From assembly GCF_000409775.1 (NCBI RefSeq), contig NZ_KE332392.1, positions 38,410-102,409 of the forward strand: a stretch of 64,000 bases of DNA, in the 5' to 3' direction. The stretch comes from Litchfieldella anticariensis FP35 = DSM 16096 (GTDB lineage: Bacteria; Pseudomonadota; Gammaproteobacteria; Pseudomonadales; Halomonadaceae). Both the position numbers and the translations under genes were made by a program. The notes beneath the pieces were generated by a model, which worked only from the letters and a program-made list of their open reading frames with translations, was not told the origin of the DNA and searched no databases. The number at the start of each line of letters is the position of its first letter. Within the stretch, counting starts at the first letter, position 1. This document shows, one piece after another, positions 53,582-63,600 of the stretch.

Positions 53582-53662
53582 ATGGACAAGGACTTGGACC
53601 GAAGCCTTGCTGTCATGCTGGGGTATGAGGGAACGGGCCCAACGGCTGAGATGTCCGACTGA
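53582..53662 (+). CDS. Possible 26-residue leader peptide or remnant
   Basis: ATG 53582 to TGA 53660-53662 encodes MDKDLDRSLAVMLGYEGTGP and six more residues. Its stop overlaps an ATG of the next frame. It is tiny and without a clear ribosome-binding site, so it is low confidence. Confidence 0.25.
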   Translation: MDKDLDRSLAVMLGYEGTGPTAEMSD

Positions 53663-53679
53663 TGACGCGAGGAGGCGAT

Positions 53680-54390
53680 ATGACCAGACGACTATATGAC
53701 TTATGCGGTATCGACGAAGAGCTGCGCTTTTCGCCCTATTGTTGGCGTGTCAAGTACGCCTTGGCACACAAGGGGCTTGATTACGAGACACAGCCTTGGC
53801 ACTTCACCGACAAGCAGGAACTGGCTTTCGCCAACCATGACAAGGTCCCGGTACTCGTCGACGGCGATGAGGTGGTTACCGAAAGCTACGAGATTTTGCA
53901 TTACCTTGATCGCGTCTATCCCGACAGGCCGCTGTTGGGCGATACCCAGGCCGAGGCCCGGGCGCGTTTCTTCAAGTTCTATGCCGAGCGCTCGCTGGCA
54001 CCTGGCATGATGCGCACCATCATCATGGATCTGCTCAACGCCATACATCCCAAGGATCGCGATTATTTTCGCGAGACGCGGGAGAAGCGCTTTGGACGTA
54101 CTCTCGAAGAGTTCCACTCACCAGCCAAAGGTCTGTCCCAGCTCGATCAGGCACTGGAGCCATTGCGAGGCCTATTGGGCGAGAGCAATTTCGTCGATGG
54201 CGATGCCCCAGCAGCGGCAGATTACCTATTGTTTGGCCCCTTCATGTGGGCGCGTATCGTGTCCACCGCGGACCTGGTTTCCAATGCCGACCCAGTCTAT
54301 GCCTGGATGGAACGCATGCTCGACCTGCATGGCGGTTTGGGGCGCAGTGCCATGCGCATCGTCGATATAGAAGGAGCCTACGACGCTTGA
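53680..54390 (+). CDS. Glutathione S-transferase family protein
   Basis: A 236-residue GST-fold protein. The N-domain is RLYDLCGIDEELRFSPYCWRVK, with Ser-Pro-Tyr-Cys-Trp at the thiol site, then KVPVLVDGDEVVTESYEILHYL. The helical C-domain follows from about residue 95. The Cys-containing active-site segment recalls Omega- or Beta-type GSTs, which can act as thiol transferases. The strong GAGGAGG is 4-5 nt before ATG 53680. It is 59 bp upstream of a second GST. Confidence 0.85.
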   Translation: MTRRLYDLCGIDEELRFSPYCWRVKYALAHKGLDYETQPWHFTDKQELAFANHDKVPVLVDGDEVVTESYEILHYLDRVYPDRPLLGDTQAEARARFFKFYAERSLAPGMMRTIIMDLLNAIHPKDRDYFRETREKRFGRTLEEFHSPAKGLSQLDQALEPLRGLLGESNFVDGDAPAAADYLLFGPFMWARIVSTADLVSNADPVYAWMERMLDLHGGLGRSAMRIVDIEGAYDA

Positions 54391-54449
54391 TAGTCCGCTA
54401 TGTCGGGGAATGTGTAATGTTGTCGGGATAAGAGACACGGGAGGTTGTT

Positions 54450-55139
54450 ATGATCGATCTTTACTACTGGACGACACCCAACGGCCACAAGATCACGATC
54501 TTCCTCGAGGAAGCGGGTCTCGAATACCATATCCGGCCGGTCAATATCGGTCGCGGTCAGCAGTTCGCGCCGGAGTTCCTGGAAATTGCCCCCAACAACC
54601 GCATTCCGGCCATCGTCGACCAGACGCCTATGGATGGCGGTCAACCGCTGCCTCTGTTCGAATCGGGAGCCATTCTCGAGTACCTGGCCGACAAGACCGG
54701 CAAGTTCCTGCCCAAGACCGGGCGTGAGCGCTACGTGACCCTGCAGTGGCTCTACTGGCAGATGGCGAATCTGGGGCCCATGGCTGGACAGAACCATCAT
54801 TTCCGCAATTACGCGCCGGAGAAGATCGAATACGCCATCGAGCGCTATGTGCGAGAGACTGCCCGGCTCTATGGGGTGCTCGACAAACGCCTCGACGATC
54901 ATGAATTCGTCGGTGGTGTGGATTATTCGATTGCCGATATGGCGATCTGGCCGTGGATTCGCTCCCACGACAACCAAGGTCAGGATCTCGAGGATTATCC
55001 CAATCTGCAGCGCTGGTTCCGTGCCATCGAAGATCGCTCCGCGGTCAAGCGCGCGATTGCACGAGCAGAAGAGGTCAATCCCAAGGATGGCGTGGAAATG
55101 GACGATGAAGCGCGCCGTTATCTGTTCGGGCGGGAGTGA
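54450..55139 (+). CDS. Glutathione S-transferase, Nu class (YfcG-like)
   Basis: A 229-residue GST starting MIDLYYWTTPNGHKI. Thr9 and Asn11 correspond to the disulfide-bond oxidoreductase residues of YfcG, which works with two glutathione molecules rather than as a conjugating GST. NRIPAIVDQTP and FESGAILEYLADKTGKFLP complete the glutathione site. The gene likely shares transcription with the GST upstream. A GGGCGAT hairpin follows its stop. Confidence 0.88.
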   Translation: MIDLYYWTTPNGHKITIFLEEAGLEYHIRPVNIGRGQQFAPEFLEIAPNNRIPAIVDQTPMDGGQPLPLFESGAILEYLADKTGKFLPKTGRERYVTLQWLYWQMANLGPMAGQNHHFRNYAPEKIEYAIERYVRETARLYGVLDKRLDDHEFVGGVDYSIADMAIWPWIRSHDNQGQDLEDYPNLQRWFRAIEDRSAVKRAIARAEEVNPKDGVEMDDEARRYLFGRE

Positions 55140-55166
55140 CGTTATTTTCCCTTTGCAGTAACACGA

Positions 55167-55191
55167 ATCGCCCGGCCCTTGGTTGGGCGAT
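55167..55191. terminator. Hairpin between GST and gamma-carbonic anhydrase genes
   Basis: ATCGCCC (55167-55173) pairs exactly with GGGCGAT (55185-55191). There is no U-run. The next gene's ribosome-binding site begins 5 bp later. Confidence 0.4.
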
Positions 55192-55208
55192 CACTTAGGA
55201 GACGTTGA

Positions 55209-55733
55209 GTGGCGATCTATCAATACGATGAACTGGTGCCTGAGGTACATGACGAGGTGTTCGTTGCCGAAACCGCCGATGTGATGGGCAATGTGATTCT
55301 GCGTTCGGGTTCCAGCGTGTGGTATCAGGCCGTCATCCGTGGCGATAACGACATCATCGACATCGGTGAAGGTAGCAATGTGCAGGATGGTGCCATCATG
55401 CACACCGACCCGGGATACCCGCTCAAGGTTGGCGCAGGGGTGACCATCGGCCATCAGGCCATGCTGCACGGTTGCACCATTGGTGACGGATCCCTGGTCG
55501 GCATTCAAGCCGTCGTACTGAATGGGGCGGTGATCGGCAAGAACTGTCTGGTGGCGGCCGGTGCCGTGGTAACCGAGGGCAAGGAATTTCCGGACAATTC
55601 GTTGATTGTCGGAGCACCGGCCCGAGTGGTCCGTGAGCTTTCCGAGCAAGCGATCGAAGGCTTGCGGGAAAACGCCCGACATTACGTGTCGAATGGCCAG
55701 CGACACAAGGCAAGGATCAAACGGATCGATTGA
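55209..55733 (+). CDS. Gamma-carbonic anhydrase-like hexapeptide protein (YrdA type)
   Basis: A 174-residue left-handed beta-helix protein. The three zinc-site histidines of the gamma class appear as His65 (GAIMHTD), His82 (IGHQAM) and His87 (MLHGC). Hexapeptide repeats run through the centre and a C-terminal helix follows. YrdA-type proteins often lack measurable CO2 hydration, so activity is uncertain. It begins with GTG 55209, 8 nt after AGGAG. A CCCCGTC/GACGGGG hairpin lies downstream. Confidence 0.87.
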   Translation: MAIYQYDELVPEVHDEVFVAETADVMGNVILRSGSSVWYQAVIRGDNDIIDIGEGSNVQDGAIMHTDPGYPLKVGAGVTIGHQAMLHGCTIGDGSLVGIQAVVLNGAVIGKNCLVAAGAVVTEGKEFPDNSLIVGAPARVVRELSEQAIEGLRENARHYVSNGQRHKARIKRID

Positions 55734-55754
55734 TCAGCCAGTCTACCCTACCCG

Positions 55755-55773
55755 CCCCGTCTGCTTGACGGGG
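55755..55773 (+). terminator. Terminator-like hairpin
   Basis: CCCCGTC (55755-55761) and GACGGGG (55767-55773) form a 7-bp GC stem with a 5-nt loop after the gamma-carbonic anhydrase gene. Only TAT follows, so efficiency is doubtful. Confidence 0.45.
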
Positions 55774-55832
55774 TATGGCCTGCGACCTAGGTTGTGGATA
55801 ACGACGACAAGACAACCAACAAGTCGAGCCTG

Positions 55833-55927
55833 GTGATATGGCTCGTGACGCTTTCCTTCTCGATGGCTCCGTCAATAGTCGACGTCACCTGAAGTGGCTC
55901 GAGTCACCAGTCAGATTGCCATATCAC
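55833..55927. promoter_or_regulatory. Spaced inverted repeat upstream of proV
   Basis: GTGATATGGC (55833-55842) and its exact complement GCCATATCAC (55918-55927) are 75 bp apart, ending 25 bp before proV. They may be a looping operator pair or a long-stem leader. Confidence 0.5.
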
Positions 55928-55952
55928 GGGGTATGAGAGCCCAGGCAATGGT

Positions 55953-57254
55953 ATGGGTGATGATACCGATCTTACCGCAGGGACGGAGGAGAAGATCCGT
56001 GTAGAGCATCTGTTCAAGATTTTCGGCGCGGACCCTCAAGATACCATAAGGCGAATACGGGACGGCGCCTCGAAAGAGCAGATCTATGCCGAAACGGCAT
56101 CGGTGGCTGCTGTCTCTGATGTTTCCTTCAGCGTCAATCAGGGGGAGATCTTCGTCGTCATGGGATTGTCCGGTTCGGGCAAGTCGACGTTGATCCGCTG
56201 TATCAACCGCCTGATAGAGCCGACAGAAGGGCGCATCCTGCTCGATGGGGAAGACATCGTCGGCATGGATGTCGAAGGCCTGCGTCGTTTGCGGCTAAAC
56301 AAGCTGTCCATGGTCTTCCAACACTTCGCGCTGTTTCCTCACAAGACCGTCGGCGAAAACGTCGAGTACGGCCTGAAGATTCGTGGCTTGTCCGCTCGTG
56401 AGCGTCGCGAGAAAGCCGTAAGGGCGCTGGAACAGGTCGGGCTGGCGGCTTATACCGATGTCCCTCCCGATAATCTTAGCGGCGGCATGCAGCAGCGTGT
56501 CGGTCTGGCCCGCGGCTTGGCGGTGGATCCCGAAATCATGCTGATGGACGAACCGTTCAGCGCCCTCGACCCCTTGATCCGGCGTGACATGCAGGATGAG
56601 TTGTTGGCCCTTCAGCAGCAGTTGCACATGACCATCATCTTCATCACCCATGATCTCCACGAGGCACTGCGCATCGGTGACCGCATCGCGATCATGAAGG
56701 ATGGACGTTTCGTGCAGATGGGCACGCCGGAAGAGATCGTGGCCAATCCCGCCGACGATTACGTCTCTGCCTTCACGCGTGATGTCGACCGTAGCCGTGT
56801 CTTCCGTGCCCATTTGCTACGTCGCGACGCCCATGCTCTGAGCCCGGATACTGCCATCGAGACGGCTCTCGAGCGCTTCGAAAGCCTGGGGCGCGAGGCA
56901 TTGTACGTGGTCGATGGACACGGCCGTCCCTTAGGCGTGGTGCGACGCCATGATCTCGAGCGAGCGGGGCAGACGATCCTGCAAGACTCGCTGATCGATG
57001 ACTTCCCCTCGGCTCAGGAATCCCAGGAGTTGATCGAACTCTATACCGCTTGTGCCAAGGGCTTACCGGTTGCGTTAGTCGACGATGATGGCCACCTCGA
57101 TGGCGTGATCGATCCATTGGAGGTATTCCAGATACTGGGCGGCGGGAGCGACGTGAGCGTCGAGGAGGGCAACACATCGGTGCAGAGTGGCAAGCCGGGT
57201 CGGTCGACCATTCACACGGGCACGCTCGAGACGAGGAGGACAGACCATGGCTGA
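55953..57254 (+). CDS. proV: Glycine betaine/proline ABC ATP-binding protein
   Basis: A 433-residue ATPase of the OpuAA/ProV group. Walker A GLSGSGKST is at 71-79, then signature LSGGMQQRVGLARG and Walker B IMLMDEPFSALDPLIR. C-terminal tandem CBS-type domains (ETALERFESLGREALYVVDG, VALVDDDGHLDGVIDPLEVF) serve as ionic-strength sensors in relatives. The ATP-driven uptake of betaine or proline betaine complements the BCCT system. A 219-bp upstream region holds a 10-bp spaced inverted repeat. RBS is weak. Confidence 0.92.
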   Translation: MGDDTDLTAGTEEKIRVEHLFKIFGADPQDTIRRIRDGASKEQIYAETASVAAVSDVSFSVNQGEIFVVMGLSGSGKSTLIRCINRLIEPTEGRILLDGEDIVGMDVEGLRRLRLNKLSMVFQHFALFPHKTVGENVEYGLKIRGLSARERREKAVRALEQVGLAAYTDVPPDNLSGGMQQRVGLARGLAVDPEIMLMDEPFSALDPLIRRDMQDELLALQQQLHMTIIFITHDLHEALRIGDRIAIMKDGRFVQMGTPEEIVANPADDYVSAFTRDVDRSRVFRAHLLRRDAHALSPDTAIETALERFESLGREALYVVDGHGRPLGVVRRHDLERAGQTILQDSLIDDFPSAQESQELIELYTACAKGLPVALVDDDGHLDGVIDPLEVFQILGGGSDVSVEEGNTSVQSGKPGRSTIHTGTLETRRTDHG

Positions 57255-58179
57255 CCAGATCTCCGACTACTATACGCTGCCACTCGATGATTGGATCGAG
57301 TTCTTCGTCAAGGACTGGCTGGTGCCGAATTTCCGCCCCGCCTTCCGCGCCGTACAGTGGCCGATCGACCAGGTGCTGAGCGGCCTCGAGGATTTCCTGC
57401 TGTGGTTGCCGTATCCGGTATTCGTGGTGGTGGTGCCGTTGATTGCTTGGCGCGTCGCCGGTCGAGGCGTAGCAGGCTTCACATTGCTGTCGCTGTTATT
57501 CCTCGATCTGTTGGGGATCTGGCGGGAAACCATGGTGACGCTGGCGATGATTGTCACCGCTGTCACCTTCTGTGTGATCGTGGGGGTACCGCTGGGAATT
57601 CTCGCCGCGCGTAGCGATCGTTTCTACAGCTTCATCCGTCCGATTCTGGACATCATGCAGACGATCCCGCCCTTCGTGTATCTGGTCCCAATCGTCATGC
57701 TGTTCGGGGTTGGCATCGTTCCAGGTGTCATTGCCACCATCATCTTCGCCTTGCCGCCGGTAATTCGCTTGACCAACCTCGGCATTCGTCAGGTGCAGGC
57801 CGAACTGGTGGAGGCAGGGCTTGCCTTCGGATCGACGCGACGCCAGCTACTGTTCGAGATCCAGATTCCCCTGGCGCTGCGTACCATCATGGCGGGTCTC
57901 AACCAGACGCTGATGCTGTCGCTATCGATGGTGGTGATTGCAGCCCTGATCGGGGCTGGCGGCCTGGGACTGACGGTGTTCACCGGGCTGGGGCGCCTCG
58001 ATGTTGGTCGTGCCTCGCTGGGCGGCATCGGCATCGTGCTGTTGGCGATCATGCTGGATCGGATTACCCAAGCGCTCGGCGAAGGAGGACGCTCGAAGGC
58101 CTCAGGTCAAAAAGATACCTTGACCCGTTTGTTCAAGGGACTGGTGCAAGGGAGCAAGGCATACAACAAGAAGTCGTGA
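57247..58179 (+). CDS. proW: Glycine betaine/proline ABC permease
   Basis: A 310-residue permease with an N-terminal periplasmic segment and about six to seven helices. The coupling loop is VEAGLAFGSTRRQLLFEIQIPLALRTI, and GLNQTLMLSLSMVVIAALIGAGGLG is a ProW hallmark. ATG 57247 lies 8 bp inside proV with GGAGGA upstream, so translation is coupled. Shorter N-terminus than Escherichia coli ProW (354 residues). Confidence 0.92.
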   Translation: MADQISDYYTLPLDDWIEFFVKDWLVPNFRPAFRAVQWPIDQVLSGLEDFLLWLPYPVFVVVVPLIAWRVAGRGVAGFTLLSLLFLDLLGIWRETMVTLAMIVTAVTFCVIVGVPLGILAARSDRFYSFIRPILDIMQTIPPFVYLVPIVMLFGVGIVPGVIATIIFALPPVIRLTNLGIRQVQAELVEAGLAFGSTRRQLLFEIQIPLALRTIMAGLNQTLMLSLSMVVIAALIGAGGLGLTVFTGLGRLDVGRASLGGIGIVLLAIMLDRITQALGEGGRSKASGQKDTLTRLFKGLVQGSKAYNKKS

Positions 58180-58236
58180 CCGGATCGCTCGACAGGCTTC
58201 TTCGTTGGGAGGTCCCACAACAGAGGAGGATGCCTT

Positions 58237-59286
58237 ATGAAGACGACGTTCAAGACATGTCAACGGTTCCTGCTGGCTGGAGCCGCCACGATGCTGTTGT
58301 TGGCGCCGGCTTGGCAAGCCGTTGCGGACCAGCATATGCCTGGCGAAGGCGTGACGGTGACACCGGCACGTGCCACTTGGGACACCGGTTGGTTTCAGGC
58401 CGCCGTCTACAGCCAAGTCCTGGCGGAACTGGGCTATGAAGTGGACCGCCCCACCACCTTGGACAACCCGCCGTTCTACCAGTCGGTGGCCCAGGGCGAT
58501 GTGGATTTCTGGGTCAATGGTTGGTTCCCGCTGCACAATACCTATCGCGATACCTTCGAGCAGGGAGCTGAATTGATTGGTTATGTCGCCAAGGGGGGGG
58601 CTCTTCAGGGCTATCTGGTCGACAAGAAAACTGCCGACGAACACGGCATTACCAATCTCGAGGACTTCAAGAAACCCGAGATCAAGTCGCTGTTCGATTC
58701 CAACGACGACGGCAAGGCCGAAATGGTTGCCTGCCCTCCAGGCTGGGGCTGTGAACTGGTGATCTCCCACCATATGGAGGCCTATGCTCTCACCGAGCAT
58801 ATCGAACCGATCAAGGCCAGCTATTCCGCCTCCATGGCCGATGCCATGGGACGTTACCAGCAAGGAGAACCGATCTTCTTCTACACCTGGACGCCCAACT
58901 GGACGGTGGGCATGCTGAAACCAGGAGAGGACGTGGTCTGGATTACGGTCGAGGAAGCCAACTTGCCCGAAGACCAGAAACAGTTCGAGGATGCCACCGT
59001 GGTCGAGGGGGTCGAAGGTTGTGTCGAGGACCCCTGCAACCTGGGTTGGCCGGCTAATGATATTCGGCCGGTGGTAAACAGCGAGTTCGCGAAGAACAAT
59101 CCGGCAGCGGCCAAGCTATTCGAAGTGATGAGTATTCCTCTTGACGCTATCTTCGCCCAGAACGCCAAGATGTTCGATGGTGAAGATAGCGAGGAAGACA
59201 TTCAACGTCACGCTCAGGAGTGGGTCGAGGAGAACCGGGAGCAAGTGGACGGATGGCTGGAGCAGGCGCGTCAGGCCGCAATGTAA
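58237..59286 (+). CDS. proX: Glycine betaine/proline ABC substrate-binding protein
   Basis: A 349-residue periplasmic receptor with signal peptide (cleavage after QAVA, about residue 30). The ligand cage should use Trp residues in GDVDFWVNGWFPLHNTY, PGWGCELVISHH and FFYTWTPNWTVG. The two Cys of EGCVEDPCNLGWP may form a disulphide. The C-terminal helix is acidic (EDSEEDIQRHAQEWVEENRE), typical of halophilic secreted proteins. It has a good RBS (GAGGAGG) and is followed by a strong terminator. Confidence 0.92.
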   Translation: MKTTFKTCQRFLLAGAATMLLLAPAWQAVADQHMPGEGVTVTPARATWDTGWFQAAVYSQVLAELGYEVDRPTTLDNPPFYQSVAQGDVDFWVNGWFPLHNTYRDTFEQGAELIGYVAKGGALQGYLVDKKTADEHGITNLEDFKKPEIKSLFDSNDDGKAEMVACPPGWGCELVISHHMEAYALTEHIEPIKASYSASMADAMGRYQQGEPIFFYTWTPNWTVGMLKPGEDVVWITVEEANLPEDQKQFEDATVVEGVEGCVEDPCNLGWPANDIRPVVNSEFAKNNPAAAKLFEVMSIPLDAIFAQNAKMFDGEDSEEDIQRHAQEWVEENREQVDGWLEQARQAAM

Positions 59287-59317
59287 GTCTTCCCGACAAC
59301 ACGATGTTCGAGCAATC

Positions 59318-59344
59318 AGCGGGGCCTCACGAGGCCCCGCTTTC
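59318..59344 (+). terminator. Intrinsic terminator of proVWX
   Basis: AGCGGGGCCTC (59318-59328) and GAGGCCCCGCT (59331-59341) form an 11-bp perfect stem (loop at least 4 nt in practice) followed by TTT. It also faces the convergent dehydratase gene. Confidence 0.85.
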
Positions 59345-59374
59345 ATGCTGCACTAGGCGGTTTCCAGAAAAAGC

Positions 59375-60322
59375 TTACAGCAGCTCCGCGAGTTCATCCC
59401 AGCCCATGTTGCCACCGGTCACCACCACCACGACATCTCCCTGTGGTGGTAGCTCGGATGTACCTTTCAACAATTCGGCGGCGCCCACCGCTGCACCGGG
59501 TTCGACGAACAGCTTGGCATTCAGCATCAGGTGGCGCATGGCGTCGACGATGGCGTCGTCATCGACACTGGTCAGGGCATCGACATGCTGGCGACACAAG
59601 GGATAGGTATGCTCACCGACAATCGCCGCAGCCAGGCTCTTGGCGCAGGTGTCGACCTTGTCCAGTTGCTGAGGGCCGTTGTGTGTCCAGGCGTGAGCCA
59701 TGCTTGCCGCCCCTATCGGCTCCACTCCGAGCAAGCATAGTTCCGGGCGTAGCGTGCGCACGGCAACGCCAATGCCGGAGATCAGGCCGCCACCGCCGAT
59801 CGGGCAAAGAATGGCGGAGGTGTCCGGCGCCTGCTCGAGGATCTCCAGACCCACAGTGCCCTGGCCGGCGATGATGCGTGGGTTGTCGTAGGGATGCACC
59901 AAGGTGAGTCCACGTTCTTCCACCAGACGATGCATCAGTACCCAGGCATCATTGATGTCACCATGCAGAATCACCTCGGCACCTAGCGCGCGGCTGCCTT
60001 CGATCTTGACCGGGCTGGCGTTCTCGGGCATGACGATGGTCACCTCGACCCCCGCATCGCGTGCCGCCCAGGCCAGGCCCAAGGCATGATTGCCTGCCGA
60101 CACGGCACCCAGCCCCCTGGCCAGCTCCTCGTGGCTGGCGGTGCGCACCCAGTTAAGTGCCCCTCGGGCCTTGAACGAGCCGGTGCGCTGGAACAGTTCT
60201 CCCTTGAGCCATACTCTTCGCCCCAGACGTTCCGACAGGACATGGTCGGCGACCAAAGGTGTTGCCTCGAGGGTATCGCTGATGGTGTCTCGGGCGTTCT
60301 GGATGTTCTCGAGGGTGATCAT
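59375..60322 (-). CDS. Threonine/serine dehydratase (TdcB-type)
   Basis: A 315-residue PLP-dependent beta-elimination enzyme without the C-terminal regulatory ACT-like domain of IlvA. PLP Lys51 is in GSFKARGA; the phosphate-binding glycine loop is PIGGGGLISGIG; the C-terminal Ser contact is in TGGNMG. It deaminates threonine or serine to 2-oxobutyrate or pyruvate and ammonia; threo-3-hydroxyaspartate dehydratases look alike. ATG 60322 has AAGGAG 6 nt before. It is divergent from putA with 329 bp between. Confidence 0.88.
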   Translation of the reverse strand: MITLENIQNARDTISDTLEATPLVADHVLSERLGRRVWLKGELFQRTGSFKARGALNWVRTASHEELARGLGAVSAGNHALGLAWAARDAGVEVTIVMPENASPVKIEGSRALGAEVILHGDINDAWVLMHRLVEERGLTLVHPYDNPRIIAGQGTVGLEILEQAPDTSAILCPIGGGGLISGIGVAVRTLRPELCLLGVEPIGAASMAHAWTHNGPQQLDKVDTCAKSLAAAIVGEHTYPLCRQHVDALTSVDDDAIVDAMRHLMLNAKLFVEPGAAVGAAELLKGTSELPPQGDVVVVVTGGNMGWDELAELL

Positions 60323-60445
60323 GGGCTCTCCTTGAGAGGGAAGAGTGCGGAGCCTCGAACAACGGTTCAGGAGCCAGGGGCAAGAGTCCAATCAGTGCGC
60401 TATCTAAACTAGCATGTCAATATCGTTGAAACGAGGTTGACCTGA

Positions 60446-60553
60446 ATCTCGACGTCGACCAAGCCATCAGTCATCGTCTTCAAGTCGGTGGGTGTCTCAG
60501 TGAAGGATCTGGCGGCCGCCATTGTGGCGCTGGAAACGGTGGGCGCAACCTGA
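60446..60553 (+). pseudogene. C-terminal remnant of ornithine cyclodeaminase family
   Basis: A 35-residue open stretch with no start reads SVIVFKSVGVSVKDLAAAIV and ends ETVGAT-stop at 60551-60553. FKSxGxxxxDLAAA is the characteristic C-terminal motif of ornithine cyclodeaminase/mu-crystallin proteins. An in-frame TGA at 60443 and the short space to the dehydratase show that the other 270 or so residues are gone. Ornithine cyclodeaminase makes proline, the substrate of the putA gene 98 bp downstream. Confidence 0.7.
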
Positions 60554-60651
60554 GCCGGAACGCCACATCTACAGCATTGCCTTTCGACAAGAACGACAAC
60601 ATCCGAACCGGCGCATCGACGATGCGTTTCGGGTAGCTAGGGGGATCGACC

Positions 60652-63600
60652 ATGAGCGAAGATACCATGCGCCACCATGACACTGTGAGCGAGTCACGGG
60701 CGCGCATCCGCGCCTACTATGCAGCCGACGAGGCAGAGGTGCTGCGCGGGCTGGTCGAACGTATCAGGCTGTCGGAGGACGACCGTCGGAAGGTGGCCGC
60801 CGTCGGCGCCAACTATGTGGAGCGCGTGCGCAAGGAAACCTCGCCCTCGATGATGGAGGCGTTCCTGGCCGAATACGGGCTCTCGACCGCCGAGGGCGTC
60901 GGTCTCATGTGCCTGGCAGAGGCGCTGCTGCGCGTGCCCGACGCGGAGACCATCGACGATCTTATCCACGACAAGATCGAGCCGTCCGACTGGGGCGCGC
61001 ATCTGGGCAAGTCGTCGTCGTCGATGGTCAACGCCTCGACCTGGGCACTGATGCTGACCGGCAAGGTGCTGGAGGACGATCCTAAGGGCCCGGTGCGGGC
61101 GCTGCGCGGCCTGGTGCGCCGGATGGGCGAACCGGTGGTGCGCACCGCGGTCGGTCAGTCGATGAAGATCCTCGGACGCCAGTTCGTGCTCGGCCAGACC
61201 ATCGAGGAGGGCATGAAGAATGCCCGCGAACTCGAGAAACAGGGCTACACCTATTCCTACGACATGCTGGGCGAGGCGGCGCGTACCGACGCCGATGCGG
61301 TGCGCTATCACGAGGCCTACGCCAAGGCGATCGCCGCGATCGCCAAGCAGGCCAAGGGCGACGTGCGGGGAAGCCCCGGCATCTCGGTGAAACTCTCGGC
61401 GCTGCATCCGCGCTATGAATACACCCACCGCGACACGGTGATGACCGAACTCGTGCCGCGTGCGCTGGAACTGGCGCAGCAGGCGGCCAAGGCCAATATC
61501 GGCTTCAACATTGACGCCGAGGAACAGGACCGGCTGGATTTGTCGCTCGACGTGATCGAGGCGCTGCTGTCCGACCCCCGCCTTGCCGGATGGGACGGAT
61601 TCGGGATCGTGGTGCAGGCCTACGGGCGTCGCGCCGCGCCGGTGATCGAGACGCTCTACGACCTCGCCGAGCGGCTCGACCGCAAGATCATGGTGCGGCT
61701 GGTGAAAGGCGCCTACTGGGACACCGAGATCAAGCTGGCGCAGGAGATGGGCGTCGAGACTTTCCCGGTCTTCACCCGCAAGGTCAACACCGATGTCAGC
61801 TACATGGCCTGCGCGCAGCTGCTGCTTGACCGGCGCGACCGCATCTATCCGCAGTTCGCGACCCACAACGCCCATACCTGCGCCGCCGTCGTCGCCATGG
61901 CGGGCGACGACAAGGACAGCTTCGAGTTCCAGCGCCTGCACGGCATGGGCGAGTCGCTGCACCACATCGTGAAGCAGTCGGAGGGCACGCGATGCCGTAT
62001 CTACGCCCCGGTCGGCGCGCACCGTGATCTGCTGGCCTATCTGGTACGCCGCCTGCTGGAGAACGGGGCGAACTCCTCGTTCGTGAACCAGGTAGTGGAC
62101 AGCTCAATTCCCTCGAGCGAGGTCTCAAAGGACCCGGTGGCCGAGATGCAGCGCCTGGGCGACGCCATCTCCAGTCCGTCGATCTCCCTGCCCGGCCAGC
62201 TCTTCGCTCCCGAGCGGAAGAACTCCCGTGGTTTTCGGATCAACGAACCCGCCTCGATCCTGCCATTGTTGGCAGCGCGCGAGGAATTCGCTGACACCAC
62301 CTGGATCGCCGGGCCCATGCTGGCAGGAAACCCAGCGCCGCAGGGGCCGGCTCGCGATGCCATTTCCCCTGCCGACAGCTCACGCGTAGTCGGAAAGGTG
62401 CATGAGGCGACTCCGTCCGAGGTGTCGGCCGCGCTCGACGCCGCCGAGGACGGCTTCCGCGACTGGTCGGCGCGGCCGGTGGCCGAGCGGGCCGAGATGC
62501 TGCGCCGGACCGCCGATCTCTACGAGGAACACATCGCTGAGCTGACCGTGAGCGCGACGCGCGAAGCCGGCAAGATGATTCTCGATGGCATCGCCGAGGT
62601 GCGCGAGGCGGTCGATTTCCTGCGCTACTACGCAAACGAGATCGAGCGGCTGGAGATGGAAGAGCCCGGCGGCGCCCGCGGTATCTTCGTCTGCATTAGC
62701 CCGTGGAACTTTCCGCTCGCCATCTTTACCGGCCAGATCGCGGCAGCGCTGGCGGCAGGCAACGCGGTGCTCGCCAAGCCCGCCGAGCAAACGCCACTGA
62801 TCGCCGCTCGTGCTGTGGAACTGATGCGTGAGGCTGGCCTGCCGGAGGCGGCGCTGCAATTGTTGCCCGGCGACGGGCCGACGGTGGGCGGGCCGCTGAC
62901 CAGCGATCCACGGATCGCCGGTGTCTGCTTCACCGGCTCGACTGAGGTGGCGCAGATTATCCACAAGACCCTGGCGCAGAACGCAGGCCCGGATGCGGTG
63001 CTGATCGCCGAGACCGGCGGGCTGAATGCCATGATCGTGGACTCGACGGCACTGACCGAGCAGGCGGTGCGCGACATCCTGATCTCATCCTTCCAATCGG
63101 CCGGCCAGCGTTGTTCAGCGCTCAGGATGCTCTATGTCCAGGAAGAGGCGCGAGACCGGCTGCTGACGATGCTCGACGGGGCGATGGACGCGCTCGCCAT
63201 TGGCGACCCGTGGCGTACCGACACCGACGTCTCGCCGGTCATCGACGCCGAGGCGCGGGACAGCATCAGCGCCTATGTGGCGGCGCAGGAAAAGACCGGC
63301 AATGTACTGAAGAAGCTGCCCGCGCCGGACGGCGGCACCTTTGTCACTCCAGCCGTGGTCAAGGTCGGGGGCATCGATGATCTCGAGCGCGAGATATTCG
63401 GCCCGATCCTGCACGTGGCCACGTTCAAGGCGCGGGATATCGACAAGGTGGTCGATGCGATCAACGCCAGGGGCTACGGGCTGACCTTCGGCCTGCATAC
63501 CCGGATCGACGACCGCGTGCAGCAGATCGTCGAACGTATCCATGTCGGCAATATCTATGTCAATCGCAACCAGATCGGCGCCATCGTCGGCTCCCAGCCC

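Noticed and set aside
60694..62022. 442-codon open frame on the minus strand opposite putA
   Set aside because: Composition mirrors the high third-position G/C of putA, His- and Arg-rich, with no recognisable domain; putA on the plus strand is unambiguous.
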